DNA of 64,000 bases from Burkholderiaceae bacterium (GTDB taxonomy: Bacteria > Pseudomonadota > Gammaproteobacteria > Burkholderiales > Burkholderiaceae_C). Below are positions 25,687 to 34,986 of the stretch, piece after piece. Location: positions 1 to 64,000 of the forward strand of contig JAUYTN010000010.1 in NCBI GenBank assembly GCA_030695205.1, given 5' to 3'. The notes beneath the pieces were generated by a model. The model did not search any database. It was given only the letters and a program-made list of their open reading frames with translations, and was not told where the DNA came from. The position numbers and the translations under genes were made by a program. Within the stretch, counting starts at the first letter, position 1, and every line of letters starts with the position of its first letter.

Positions 25687-27999
25687 ATGACCATTTCATT
25701 TGACCTTGCCATTGGCGGCATGACCTGCGCCTCGTGTGTGGGCCGTGTCGAACGGGCCCTGAAAAAACTGCCCGGTGTGTCGGATGCCACTGTGAACCTG
25801 GCTACAGAAACGGCGCGCATCGTCTCAGAGGCCTCCGATCCCGACTTGGCTGCCCGTGCCGCCCGAGCGGTGCGAGACGCTGGCTACGAACCCCGACCTG
25901 TGTCCGACGCAGACGCTGACACGCCACAACCAGCATGGATGGGCATCAGCCGCGACTTTGTGCCCGTGCTGATCGGTTTGCTGCTGACGGCTCCGCTGGT
26001 GCTGCCCATGGTGGGAGACCTGGTGGGCCAACACTGGATGCCGCCCGCTTGGGTGCAGTTTGTGTTGGCCACCCCTGTGCAATTTGGGCTGGGCTGGGTG
26101 TTTTACCGCTCGGCCTGGCATGCCCTGCGCAACCGCTCGGGCAACATGGAACTGCTGGTAGCCATTGGTACCACGGCGGGCTGGGCCATGTCCACCTGGC
26201 TGTGGTGGAAGGCCGAACCGGGCGAAATGGTCCATTTGTTTTACGAAGGTTCGGCGGTCGTCATCACCCTGGTGCTATTGGGTAAATGGTTGGAATCCCG
26301 GGCCAAGCGGCAAACCACCAGCGCCATTCGGGCGCTTCAGCACCTGCGGCCCGAGGTGGCTCACCTGCTGCCCGATGGCGTTCGGCGCACCGAAGCGGTG
26401 GATGTACCGGTGGCTGAGTTGCTGAACGGTGACCAGGTGGTGGTGCGTGCAGGCGAGCGGTTTCCTGCCGATGGGGTGTTGACCCAGGGCGACACCCAGG
26501 CCGACGAGTCCATGCTCACCGGCGAAAGCATGCCTGTGGCCAAAACCGTGGGCAACTCTGTGACCGGGGGCAGCCTCAATGGCGATGGGGTGGTGCATGT
26601 GAAAGTCACGGCTGTGGGTGCCCAGAGCACATTGCAGCGCATCATCACCCTGGTGCAGGACGCACAGGCGGGCAAGGCACCGGTGCAGCGGCTGGTGGAC
26701 AAGGTGGCGTCGGTGTTTGTACCGGTGGTGGTGCTCATCGCCCTGGCAACACTGGGCGGTTGGATGGCACAAGGCCTGGCTTTTGAAACAGCTGTGCTCC
26801 ATGCGGTGGCTGTGCTGGTGATTGCCTGTCCGTGTGCGCTGGGCCTGGCCACACCGACTGCCATCATGGCTGGGACTGGGGTAGCGGCGCAGCACGGTGT
26901 GCTGATCAAAGATGTGCAGGCCCTTGAGCTGGCCCACCGGGTCAACACCGTGGCCTTTGACAAAACCGGCACCCTCACCGTGGGCTTGCCGGTGCTCCAC
27001 CATGTGTGCGCAGCCCAGGGGGTGGAAGAAGGTCAGGCACTGCAACTGGCGGCGTGTTTGCAAGCCGACAGCGAACATCCACTGGGCAAAGCGGTGGTGG
27101 CCGCTGCACGTGCCCGCGACACCAACACCCACCCGGCCCAGCCAGCGCCTGTGCTGACCGATGTAAGCAGCGTGCCTGGCCGTGGCACACAGGCCAAATG
27201 GCTGCCAGAAGCGCTGCCCGGCCAACCCATCGATCTGCTCAACAGCCAGGCCCTGAGTGTGCGCCTGGGCAGCCTGCGCTGGATGGATGAACTTGGGCTG
27301 AACCTGGGCACCCTCCAAACCGAGGCACAAGCCTGGCAAGCCGAAGGTGCCACCGTGTCCGCTCTGGCTGTGGGCCCACAGGTACTGGCCCTGTTTGGTT
27401 TTGCCGATGAACCCAAACCAGGCGCTGCCGACGCCATTGCCGAGCTCAAGGCACGCCATATCCAGGTGGTCATGATTTCTGGCGACAACCAGGGCGCAGC
27501 CTATGCCATGGCTCGCCGCCTGGGCCTTGACCCGGACAGTGGCGACGTATTGGCCGAGGTGCTGCCCGGCGACAAGGCCGCCCAGGTCAACACCCTCAAA
27601 AGCCATGGGCGCACGGTATGCATGGTGGGAGATGGCGTCAACGATGCACCGGCCCTGGCGGCTGCCGACGTGGGCATGGCCATGAGCAACCCACACAGCC
27701 ACGGTGGAAGTGGCGGCTCTGACGTGGCCATGCATGCCGCCGGCATCACCCTCATGCGCGGTGACCCCATGCTGGTGGCCCAGGCGCTCGATATTTCGCG
27801 GCGCACGGTGAAAAAAATCCGCCAGAACCTGTTCTGGGCCTTTGCCTACAACGTAGCCGGTATCCCACTGGCCGCATTGGGCTACCTCAATCCCATGTTG
27901 GCGGGTGCGGCCATGGCGCTGAGCTCGGTGTCGGTGGTCAGCAATGCCTTGCTGCTCAAGCGATGGAAACCCACAGCCCACCACCCGTCCAAGCCTTGA
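25687..27999 (+). CDS. copA: Copper-translocating P1B-type ATPase (CopA-like)
   Basis: A 770-aa P-type ATPase. The N-terminal HMA domain has GMTCASC at about residues 13-19. The catalytic core has TGESMPVAK (actuator), the transmembrane metal site CPC in [11 protein letters not shown], phosphorylation motif DKTGTLT, the HP locus SEHPLG and [10 protein letters not shown]. It exports Cu(I) or Ag(I) from the cytoplasm. An unusual PHSHGGSGG stretch is inserted just after [21 protein letters not shown], before the DVAM segment. The ATG before [11 protein letters not shown] is chosen; the upstream open frame has no family features. Confidence 0.95.
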   Translation: MTISFDLAIGGMTCASCVGRVERALKKLPGVSDATVNLATETARIVSEASDPDLAARAARAVRDAGYEPRPVSDADADTPQPAWMGISRDFVPVLIGLLLTAPLVLPMVGDLVGQHWMPPAWVQFVLATPVQFGLGWVFYRSAWHALRNRSGNMELLVAIGTTAGWAMSTWLWWKAEPGEMVHLFYEGSAVVITLVLLGKWLESRAKRQTTSAIRALQHLRPEVAHLLPDGVRRTEAVDVPVAELLNGDQVVVRAGERFPADGVLTQGDTQADESMLTGESMPVAKTVGNSVTGGSLNGDGVVHVKVTAVGAQSTLQRIITLVQDAQAGKAPVQRLVDKVASVFVPVVVLIALATLGGWMAQGLAFETAVLHAVAVLVIACPCALGLATPTAIMAGTGVAAQHGVLIKDVQALELAHRVNTVAFDKTGTLTVGLPVLHHVCAAQGVEEGQALQLAACLQADSEHPLGKAVVAAARARDTNTHPAQPAPVLTDVSSVPGRGTQAKWLPEALPGQPIDLLNSQALSVRLGSLRWMDELGLNLGTLQTEAQAWQAEGATVSALAVGPQVLALFGFADEPKPGAADAIAELKARHIQVVMISGDNQGAAYAMARRLGLDPDSGDVLAEVLPGDKAAQVNTLKSHGRTVCMVGDGVNDAPALAAADVGMAMSNPHSHGGSGGSDVAMHAAGITLMRGDPMLVAQALDISRRTVKKIRQNLFWAFAYNVAGIPLAALGYLNPMLAGAAMALSSVSVVSNALLLKRWKPTAHHPSKP

Positions 28000-28087
28000 A
28001 ACAGACCCGCTAACCCTCGTTTACCCAGCTACAGATACACCCACTCAGGGATGTCGGCAGCTGAAAAGCCCACGCACAGCACAAGTT

Positions 28088-28124
28088 TGTGGATAAAAAT
28101 TATGAATTTGGTTGGTTATCCACA
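28088..28124. promoter_or_regulatory. Two perfect DnaA boxes in inverted orientation
   Basis: TGTGGATAA at 28088-28096 and TTATCCACA at 28116-28124 face each other across 19 bp of AT-rich sequence in the 350-bp gap between copA and the MFS gene. The rest of the gap (28000-28349) holds no convincing gene. No dnaA, dnaN or rpmH is near, so this is probably a DnaA-binding or titration site rather than oriC. A third perfect box lies at 24462. Confidence 0.55.
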
Positions 28125-28349
28125 GCGTGTGGACCACTCCTGGGGTTGTACCCATTCGGGGTACACCCGCAAAAGCCGCTTGCCCACAAACTTCAGAGCG
28201 GGCTAATGCGTTGATTCAAAAGACCAAAACCCACTTGTCCACCTCCGCTGCCGCCCCTCTACTACTACTGCTATTGAAATATAGAAGCTATAGATAAGAA
28301 GAAAACCTGCTGCTGCTGTCCTACAGTTGCCGCTTTGAGCTCATCATTC

Positions 28350-29627
28350 ATGTCCCAATCACCTACGTCTTGCACGACAGACCAGCCATTGCCCCTCTGG
28401 CAAGGGCTGTGGGTGGCGGGTGTGCTGTCGCTGTCGGCAGCGGTTTCGCTGGGCATCACTCGGTTTGCCTATGCACTGCTGCTGCCTCCCATGCGCAGCG
28501 ACTTGGGTTGGAGCTACACCCTTGCCGGAGCAATGAACACCGCCAACGCCCTCGGCTATCTGTTGGGTGCCCTCAGTGCCCCGTGGCTGATGCGCCGCTT
28601 TCCCATCACCACCGTGTTGCTGGCGGGCTCGGTGCTTGCCAGTGGGTTAATGGCAGTCAGTGGCTTTTTGCTCGATGCCATGCCCCTGCTTGCGCAGCGG
28701 CTGCTAGCTGGTGTGGCCAGTGCCTGGGTGTTTGTGGCCGGTGGCTTGTTGGCCGCCCGCCTGGGCACCTGGTACCCCCGGCATAGCGGGCTGTTGCTGG
28801 GGGTGGTGTATGGCGGTGTGGGCTGGGGCATCGTGCTGTCGGCGTGGCTGGTTCCAGCGGTGATGCAGGCCCACGGCGGCGAAGCCCATGCCTGGGCGTG
28901 GGCGTGGTGGTGGTTGGCCCTGGCCTGTGGTGTGGCGACCCTGGCATTGACATGGCCTGCGAGATTTTTTAAGAAAAAACAGGCCTTATCGCTTGTCGGT
29001 AAAGCACAAACAGCTATTGTTTCTGATAAGGCTTCTCATGCCGCTTCAGCCAAGCTTCCTGAGGCGGGTGACCTGCGCTGGGGCCGGCTGGGCTTTGCGC
29101 TGGCAGCCTATGGCTGCTTTGGTCTGGGCTACATCGGTTACATGACGTTTGTGGTGGCGCTGCTGCGCGAGCAGGGCGTGGTGGCGGGTGATATCACGGT
29201 GTTTTATGCATCGCTGGGCCTGGCGGTGGTGGTGTCGGCCCGTTTGTGGGCTGGTCTGCTGGACAAGGCGCAGGGCGGCGGGGCTCTTGCGGTGCTCAAT
29301 GCCTTGCTGGGTGTGGCTGTGTTGCTGCCCGCGTTGTTCACCGCTTGGCCGCTGATGTGGCTGTCTGGGGTACTGTTTGGCGCGGTGTTTCTGTCGGTGG
29401 TCGCTTCCACCACTGCCTTGGTGCGGCACAACCTGCCCGTGGCCCAGTGGCCAGCGGGCATCAGTGCCTTCACCATCGTGTTTGCGGTGGGGCAAATATT
29501 TGGCCCTTCGGCGGTGGGTTGGGTGGCCGATGGCCCTGGTGGCCTGACCCGTGGGCTGCTGGGCTCTGCCCTGGCGCTGTGGCTGGGGGCGGTGCTGGCC
29601 TGGCGTCAGCAGCCCTTGCGGAGTTAA
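28350..29627 (+). CDS. YbfB/YjiJ-family MFS transporter carrying an in-frame repeat
   Basis: A 425-aa, 12-helix major facilitator of the YbfB/YjiJ type (GITRFAYALLLPPMRSDLGW near the start is the family signature, and GLGYIGYMTF begins the second half). The substrate is unknown. The central loop after helix 6 (about residues 206-230) is encoded by a copy of the dispersed intergenic repeat (copy F) read in frame, giving a Lys/Ser/Ala-rich segment. ATG 28350 is preferred over an upstream TTG. It is followed by the agmatinase gene 107 bp on. Confidence 0.85.
   Translation: MSQSPTSCTTDQPLPLWQGLWVAGVLSLSAAVSLGITRFAYALLLPPMRSDLGWSYTLAGAMNTANALGYLLGALSAPWLMRRFPITTVLLAGSVLASGLMAVSGFLLDAMPLLAQRLLAGVASAWVFVAGGLLAARLGTWYPRHSGLLLGVVYGGVGWGIVLSAWLVPAVMQAHGGEAHAWAWAWWWLALACGVATLALTWPARFFKKKQALSLVGKAQTAIVSDKASHAASAKLPEAGDLRWGRLGFALAAYGCFGLGYIGYMTFVVALLREQGVVAGDITVFYASLGLAVVVSARLWAGLLDKAQGGGALAVLNALLGVAVLLPALFTAWPLMWLSGVLFGAVFLSVVASTTALVRHNLPVAQWPAGISAFTIVFAVGQIFGPSAVGWVADGPGGLTRGLLGSALALWLGAVLAWRQQPLRS
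28966..29025 (-). repeat. Dispersed repeat, copy F, inside the MFS coding sequence
   Basis: On the minus strand this reads CAATAGCTGTTTGTGC...CGACAAGCGATAAGGCC... then a T-rich end, matching the blocks of copies A-E. It keeps the transporter frame open, lying in the cytoplasmic loop between the two six-helix halves. The sequence is AT-richer than the surrounding gene. Confidence 0.6.
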
Positions 29628-29734
29628 AAATTGAAGCGTGGCCGGTGGTCAGCTGTCACCGCCGTCAAGTGGTTCTGTCGGCCATGTGCCGAGCCTGTAT
29701 TGTTGAAGCTCTTGAATGCTGAAAGGTTGACACC

Positions 29735-30739
29735 ATGAGTCTGGGTGAATTTGCCTATGCCAACCACACCACCCGTTTTCTGGCGGCACCACCGCTGGCG
29801 CAGCGTGCGCAGGCACCGTTTGTGGTCTGTGGTGTGCCATTTGATGGGGCGGTGACCCACCGTCCCGGTGCCCGGTTTGGCCCGGAAGCCGTGCGCCGCG
29901 CCAGCCTGATGCTGTGCGACGGCATCCACCCAGTGTTCAACGTGTCGCCGCTGGCCTACCTGGCCGATGCCGGCGACATGCGCCTGCCCAATGCCTCGTC
30001 GCTGGCCGAGGTACGTCAGCACATCGAGCGCCAGGCGCAAGGGCTCATGGCCCAGCACCATGTGGTCAGCCTGGGGGGTGACCACTCTGTGACCTTGGCG
30101 CTGCTGCGGGCAGCCAAAGCCCGCTATGGCCAGGGCGAACCCTTGGCCCTGGTGCATTTCGATGCCCACTGCGACACCTGGACCGACCACTTCGGTGAGC
30201 CATCCGGCCACGGCACCTGGACCTACGAGGCCATCGAAGAAGGCCTGGTCAGCGCCACCCACACGGTGCAAATCGGCTTGCGCTCCAGCGGTGCGCGCGA
30301 GGCCCGTGAGTACGTGCAGGACCAGGGTGGCCTGATCTTCACGGCGCGCGACCTCCGTGGTCTGGACGGTGCCGGGCTGGATGGGGTACTCACCCGCATC
30401 ATGCAGCGCATGGGCAACCGGCCGTGTTACCTGACCTTCGACATCGACTGCCTGGACCCGGCCTACGCCCCCGGCACCGGCACGCCCGAGCCCGGTGGCC
30501 TGACCAGCTCGCAGGTGCTGACCCTGCTGGAGAGCCTGGTGCACCTGAACCTGGTCGGCATGGACTGTGTGGAGGTGTGCCCCGCCTACGACCATGCCGA
30601 ACTCACCACCCAGGCGGCCGCGCATGTGGTGTGGACCTACCTGGCCGGGCAGACGGCCAAACACCTCTCTGCCCTGTCGCCGCTCCAGCTGGCCCAGAGT
30701 GCCCGTCCACGCCTGCCACCCATGGCCGCGAAGGACTGA
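29735..30739 (+). CDS. speB: Agmatinase/ureohydrolase
   Basis: A 334-aa ureohydrolase. The Mn-binding residues are in GGDHSVT (H117), HFDAHCDT (D143, H145, D147) and TFDIDCLDPAYAPGTGTPEPGG. The last motif is typical of agmatinase and related guanidino hydrolases, which release urea and leave putrescine (or another amine). AAAGG precedes the ATG by about 9 nt. The PuuB-like oxidase starts 3 nt after its stop, so the two form an operon that makes and then oxidises an amine. The exact substrate (agmatine, guanidinobutyrate or similar) is not fixed. Confidence 0.88.
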   Translation: MSLGEFAYANHTTRFLAAPPLAQRAQAPFVVCGVPFDGAVTHRPGARFGPEAVRRASLMLCDGIHPVFNVSPLAYLADAGDMRLPNASSLAEVRQHIERQAQGLMAQHHVVSLGGDHSVTLALLRAAKARYGQGEPLALVHFDAHCDTWTDHFGEPSGHGTWTYEAIEEGLVSATHTVQIGLRSSGAREAREYVQDQGGLIFTARDLRGLDGAGLDGVLTRIMQRMGNRPCYLTFDIDCLDPAYAPGTGTPEPGGLTSSQVLTLLESLVHLNLVGMDCVEVCPAYDHAELTTQAAAHVVWTYLAGQTAKHLSALSPLQLAQSARPRLPPMAAKD

Positions 30740-30742
30740 GCC

Positions 30743-32089
30743 ATGTGGAGCCATTGGCGCGAACGCCTGACACCCGGGGGGCTGTTGGGATCGGACACCC
30801 GCCTCAACCAGCTCAGCTACTACGAAGCCAGCGTGCAGCGCCCAGCCGCACAGGCTCCCTTGCAAGGGCGTGTGCAGGTCGATGTGGCGGTGGTCGGGGC
30901 AGGGTTTGCGGGGCTGTCAGCCGCCATCGAACTGCAGCAGCGGGGTTACCAGGTGGCCGTCTTGGAAGCCGACCGGGTAGGCAGCGGTGCGTCGGGACGC
31001 AACGGTGGCCAGGCCATCGTGGGGTACGCCAGTGGCCAGGGCCTGTTCGAACAGCAGTTGGGCCAGGCCGATGCCCGCCGTGCGTGGGACATGTCGCTGC
31101 AGGCCATCGACCTGATCGACCAGCGCATTGCCCGCCACGGCATCGCCTGTGACTGGGTCAAGGGCTACCTGTATGTGGCCGATTCCAGGGCCAAAGCCAA
31201 GGCCTTGCTGGCGGACATGGCAGACACTGAGCAACGCTATGGCCTGCGCACCGAGGTCGCCACCGGGGCCGATGTGGCCCGATTGATCGACAGTCCGCTC
31301 TACCATGCCGCGGCTTACGAAGCAGTGTCTGGTCACTTGCACCCGCTCAAGTACGCGCTGGGCTTGGCCCAGGCGGCGCAAGCCTTGGGCGTGCAGGTGC
31401 ACGAACACAGTCCGGTGGTGGACCTGATCCGGGGCTCGCGGGTCGTGGTTCGCACCGCCCAAGGCGAGGTGCAGGCCAGCCATGTGGTGCTGGCCGGCAA
31501 CTGCATGCTGCCCGAGTTCGGCCCCAGGGTGGCGCCTGAGTTGACCCCTCGCGTCATGCCGGTGGGCACCTACATCATTGCCACCGAGCCGCTGTCACCC
31601 GAGCAGTGTGCCCAGCTGCTGCCGCGCAACCCAGCGGTGTGCGACAACAACTTTGTGCTGGACTACTTTCGCCTCAGTGCTGACCACCGGTTGCTGTTTG
31701 GCGGGCGGGTCAGCTACACCACCCAAACACCGCGCGATCTCAAAGAAACCATGCGCCGTCGCATGGTGCAGGTGTTTCCCCAGTTGCGGGAGGTGGCGGT
31801 GGAATTTGTATGGGGAGGGTTTGTGGACATCAGCATGAACCGTGGCCCCGACTTCGGTCGGCTGGGCAGCGAGGGCAATGTGTTCTATCTCCAGGGCTTC
31901 AGTGGCCATGGGGTGGCCCTGACCGGCCTGGCTGGGCAACTGGTGGCTGAGGCGGTGGCCGGCCAGGCTGAGCGATTCGATGTGTTCGCGCGGCTGCGCC
32001 ACCACGACTTTCCCGGTGGCCCGTGGCTGCGAACCCCCACCCTGGCTGTGGGCATGCTGTGGCACCGGCTGATGGACGCACTGCGCTGA
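30743..32089 (+). CDS. puuB: FAD-dependent amine oxidoreductase (PuuB-like)
   Basis: A 448-aa DAO-superfamily flavoprotein. The dinucleotide-binding motif VDVAVVGAGFAGLSAAIELQQ is at about residues 47-66. SGASGRNGGQ follows it, as in gamma-glutamylputrescine oxidase, and the C-terminal FAD contact FSGHGVALTGLAGQLVAEA is present. PuuB-type enzymes oxidise gamma-glutamylputrescine to the aldehyde. It is coupled to the agmatinase gene (3-nt spacing). The symbol is by family and context; related glycine- or sarcosine-oxidase-like activity cannot be excluded. Confidence 0.85.
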   Translation: MWSHWRERLTPGGLLGSDTRLNQLSYYEASVQRPAAQAPLQGRVQVDVAVVGAGFAGLSAAIELQQRGYQVAVLEADRVGSGASGRNGGQAIVGYASGQGLFEQQLGQADARRAWDMSLQAIDLIDQRIARHGIACDWVKGYLYVADSRAKAKALLADMADTEQRYGLRTEVATGADVARLIDSPLYHAAAYEAVSGHLHPLKYALGLAQAAQALGVQVHEHSPVVDLIRGSRVVVRTAQGEVQASHVVLAGNCMLPEFGPRVAPELTPRVMPVGTYIIATEPLSPEQCAQLLPRNPAVCDNNFVLDYFRLSADHRLLFGGRVSYTTQTPRDLKETMRRRMVQVFPQLREVAVEFVWGGFVDISMNRGPDFGRLGSEGNVFYLQGFSGHGVALTGLAGQLVAEAVAGQAERFDVFARLRHHDFPGGPWLRTPTLAVGMLWHRLMDALR

Positions 32090-32197
32090 CTTGGCCATGG
32101 TTGAAAATAGGGGTCGGGCAGGCGGGCTGCCCCTGGCACCTCGCACTTGGCGTGGTGTTTCTTCGGTTTGCAGGTGTCTGGCCAACAAGGGGTTGCA

Positions 32198-32428
32198 GTG
32201 AAAACGGGTTATTCGAGTTTTGCGACGCTGTCGCAGGTGGTGGGTGCACTGGCGCTGGTGGGCTTGTTGCTGTTTGGCTGGATCACCGGGCAGCAGCTAC
32301 CGCTGTGGCCAGCCCTGCTGGTGGTGGCAGTGAATGTGGTGCTGGCCATCCGGCTGGTGCTGGGCGTCATGAAACGCCGGGCCGCCGCGCAAGCCCAGGC
32401 AACTAAGGCACCACCACCTGCCCGATGA
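32198..32428 (+). CDS. Small two-TM membrane protein
   Basis: A 76-aa frame starting with GTG, preceded by AAGGGG at good spacing. It has two hydrophobic helices (about 9-30 and 34-55) separated by GQQLP and a basic Ala-rich tail. It is not recognised as a known family. Its last 26 bp overlap the 3' end of the convergent MocR gene. It may be co-transcribed with the PuuB-like gene 109 bp upstream. Confidence 0.55.
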   Translation: MKTGYSSFATLSQVVGALALVGLLLFGWITGQQLPLWPALLVVAVNVVLAIRLVLGVMKRRAAAQAQATKAPPPAR

Positions 32429-33968
32429 CCTTGGCCAGCACCGGCCCATGCCGGTGGATGGCAGCCAGTGGCGCATAGCCGTAACCAATGACCAAACCGC
32501 GCATGTCGCGCCGCGTTTGGCAGTAGGCCGACAAGGGCCGCACCGTGAGGTGGTGCGCCTGCGCGGCGGCGGCCAGGGCCACGTCATCGGTGTGTTCGGG
32601 CAGGCGCAGACACAGGTGCAAACCCTGTTCGGCACCTGCCAGCCAGGGGCCATCGGGCTGGCCCAGCACGGGGTGTAAGGCATGCACCAGGGCGCTGCGC
32701 CGCTCGGCATAGGCCTGACGCGCCCGGCGCAGTGCGCTGGCAAAGTGGCCCATCTCAATGAATTCCGCCAGCGCCGCCTGCAGCGGCATTTGACCGGGGC
32801 GGTTGAGGTCGTAGTGGGCCTGCTTGAAATCGGCCACCAGCGCTTTGGGCACCACCAGGTAGCCCAGTTTCAAGCCGGGGTACAGCACCTTGGAAAAAGT
32901 GCCCATATAGAGCACCCGGCCATCGACATCCAGTCCCTGCAGCGACGACATGGGTGGGCCGCTGAAGCGGAATTCGCTGTCGTAGTCGTCCTCCAGCACC
33001 CAGGCGTTGTGGCGGCGGGCGGCTTCGAGCAGGGCCTGGCGCCGGGCCAGTGACATGACCGCCCCACTGGGGTACTGGTGCGATGGGGTGACGTACACCA
33101 GGTGGGGTGGGTGTTCGTGATCGGCGGGCTGGGGATGGATGCCTTCTGCGTCCACAGCCACTGCGCGCAGGGTCAGACCTGCCGCCACAAACGCCTTGAT
33201 GGCGCCCCAGTAGGCGGGGTCTTCCATCCAGACGGTGTCGCCATGGTCGGCCAGCAAATGCGCGCACAACTGCAGCGACTGTTGAGTACCGCTGGTGATG
33301 ATGACTTGCTCTGGATCGAGGTGGACGCTGCGAAACACCCGCACATAGTCGGCCACTGCGCGCCGCAACGGGCCGTGGCCACCGCTGCCGTTGTAGTCCA
33401 GCATGTCGGGGCGGGTGGCGCGCCAGTGCTTGTTTTGCAGGCGTTGCCACAGCGCCACCGGAAAGGCGCTGAAATCGGCTGGTCCTGGGGTGAAGGGCTG
33501 CACCTCCAGGGTGTTGGCGGTGGATTGGTGGGCCAGTGCCTCGCCACGCGGTGAGAGTGTGCGTGTGGCCGGTGGCGTGTGCCATTGCGCGGCGGGCCAC
33601 CCGGGACCAGCGCCCCCTGCTGATGGGTTCCCGCTCGTGAGCCCGTTGCTGTTGCGTTGGCTGGCCCCCACCAGTGGCACGCTGTCGGCCACAAAGGTGC
33701 CGCTGCCCACTTGGCTGACCAGATAGCCTTCCACCGTGAGTTGGCCTATGGCTGCCAGCACAGTGTTGCGCGACAGACCCAGGTCCTGGGCCAGGTCGCG
33801 GCTGGAGGGCAAACGCTCCCCTGCGCTGAGGTGGCCATGCAGCATCGCCTGGCGCAAGGCGGTGTAGAGCTGGCGGTTCAGGGGCAGGGGTGCGCCCTTG
33901 GCCGCACGGTGTGGCGGCTGGGGGGACTGCAGGCGGGACAGGTGGGCCAGCAACAGTTCAGACAGCAT
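32403..33968 (-). CDS. MocR/PdxR-type regulator (GntR HTH + aminotransferase domain)
   Basis: A 521-aa protein with an N-terminal GntR winged helix (LNRQLYTALRQAMLHGHLSAGERLPSSRDLAQDLGLSRNTV..., about 27-90), a linker and a fold-type I aminotransferase domain with the PLP lysine in YMGTFSKVLYPGLKLGYLV. Such regulators respond to PLP-linked amines or GABA. It is divergent from puuD over a 116-bp gap with spaced GGTNCC-like repeats, so it probably controls the polyamine genes. GGAG precedes the ATG at MLSELLLAHL; a longer frame upstream lacks an HTH-related extension. Confidence 0.9.
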   Translation of the reverse strand: MLSELLLAHLSRLQSPQPPHRAAKGAPLPLNRQLYTALRQAMLHGHLSAGERLPSSRDLAQDLGLSRNTVLAAIGQLTVEGYLVSQVGSGTFVADSVPLVGASQRNSNGLTSGNPSAGGAGPGWPAAQWHTPPATRTLSPRGEALAHQSTANTLEVQPFTPGPADFSAFPVALWQRLQNKHWRATRPDMLDYNGSGGHGPLRRAVADYVRVFRSVHLDPEQVIITSGTQQSLQLCAHLLADHGDTVWMEDPAYWGAIKAFVAAGLTLRAVAVDAEGIHPQPADHEHPPHLVYVTPSHQYPSGAVMSLARRQALLEAARRHNAWVLEDDYDSEFRFSGPPMSSLQGLDVDGRVLYMGTFSKVLYPGLKLGYLVVPKALVADFKQAHYDLNRPGQMPLQAALAEFIEMGHFASALRRARQAYAERRSALVHALHPVLGQPDGPWLAGAEQGLHLCLRLPEHTDDVALAAAAQAHHLTVRPLSAYCQTRRDMRGLVIGYGYAPLAAIHRHGPVLAKVIGQVVVP

Positions 33969-33995
33969 GCAATCTCCGGGGGGCAGCGCACAATT

Positions 33996-34024
33996 GGTAC
34001 CTTCATGGTGCCACAAATGGAGCC
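33996..34024. promoter_or_regulatory. Helically phased GGTACC/GGTGCC/GGAGCC repeats, candidate MocR operator
   Basis: Three related hexamers start at 33996, 34007 and 34019, 11 and 12 bp apart, in the divergent gap between the MocR regulator and puuD. The first is preceded by AATT (AATTGGTACC). A similar AATTGGCACC is found on the minus strand at 54020-54029, before the aldehyde dehydrogenase gene. This fits direct-repeat binding by MocR-type dimers but is unproven. Confidence 0.4.
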
Positions 34025-34084
34025 ATGGCCCAGCCAATTCAGCCCCCACAATGGTCCGGCGTGTGCCACTTCCGGAGATTGCCT

Positions 34085-34882
34085 ATGCCCTTGCCTTTGC
34101 CCACAGGCCAATTGGCCAGCCCCACGCCACTGGTGTGGTTGCCCGCCGATCACCGGGAGCTCGGCAACGAACCCCACCGCATGCCGTTTCTGGTGCTGGG
34201 GGACAAATACATCCGGGCAGTTCGGGTCGGGGCACACGCCCAGCCGGTGGTGTTCGGCCTGGCGCAGGCCGACCAGATTGACCACCTGTTGTCGCTGGTC
34301 GACGGGGTGATGCTGACGGGCTCTCCCTCCAACGTGAATCCAGCCCACTTTGGCGAGTCCGTGGCCGATCCTTCCTTGCCACTCGACGCAGAGCGCGACC
34401 ACCTTACGTTGGCGCTGGTCAAGGCCTGTGTGGCACAGGGCGTGCCTTTGTTGGGTGTGTGCCGGGGCTTTCAGGAAATCAACGTGGCGCTGGGTGGCAG
34501 CTTGCACCAGCAGGTGCAGGAGGTACCTGGCCTGATGGACCACCGGGAGCCCAAGCACCTGCCTATTGAGGTGCAGTACGCCCCCGCGCACGACATCGCG
34601 ATTGAGCCCGCCTCGGCCATGGCAGTGTGGGCCGGTGGCACCACCGCCCGGGTGAATTCGCTGCATGGCCAGGGCGTCAACCGCCTGGCCAGTGGCTTGC
34701 GCGCGGTGGCTCACGCGCCCGACGGTCTGGTGGAAGCGTTCGAGGTAGAAGCGGCCACCACCTTTGCCTGCGCGGTGCAGTGGCACCCGGAATGGCGGTG
34801 CTGGGAGAACCGGTTTTACGCGGCCATTCTGGGTGCGTTTGGCGAGGCCTGTGTGCAGCGAAGGCGGGGCCGCCCCAAGTGA
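34085..34882 (+). CDS. puuD: Gamma-glutamyl-GABA hydrolase (PuuD-like class I glutamine amidotransferase)
   Basis: A 265-aa peptidase C26/PuuD family protein. The nucleophile is C126 in LLGVCRGFQEINVALGGSLHQQ, and the partner His and Glu are in AVQWHPEW. ADHRE and VDGVMLTGSPSNVNP fit the family. It cleaves gamma-glutamyl-GABA to GABA and glutamate at the end of the gamma-glutamylated putrescine pathway. GGAG lies 8 nt upstream of the ATG. The PuuA-like ligase follows after 104 bp. Confidence 0.92.
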   Translation: MPLPLPTGQLASPTPLVWLPADHRELGNEPHRMPFLVLGDKYIRAVRVGAHAQPVVFGLAQADQIDHLLSLVDGVMLTGSPSNVNPAHFGESVADPSLPLDAERDHLTLALVKACVAQGVPLLGVCRGFQEINVALGGSLHQQVQEVPGLMDHREPKHLPIEVQYAPAHDIAIEPASAMAVWAGGTTARVNSLHGQGVNRLASGLRAVAHAPDGLVEAFEVEAATTFACAVQWHPEWRCWENRFYAAILGAFGEACVQRRRGRPK

Positions 34883-34986
34883 GGTGGGTGGGTGCAGCGG
34901 CCCGGTGGCCGCTGCGAGCAGCCGTCGCAGGCGTGGCTTTTTGCGCCATCATCCGAAGGCATTTCCATCTTTAACCTAGCCAATTT

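Noticed and set aside
28000..28349. Chromosomal replication origin
   Set aside because: Two perfect DnaA boxes and AT-rich sequence are present, but no dnaA, dnaN, rpmH or further box cluster. Called a DnaA-binding site only.
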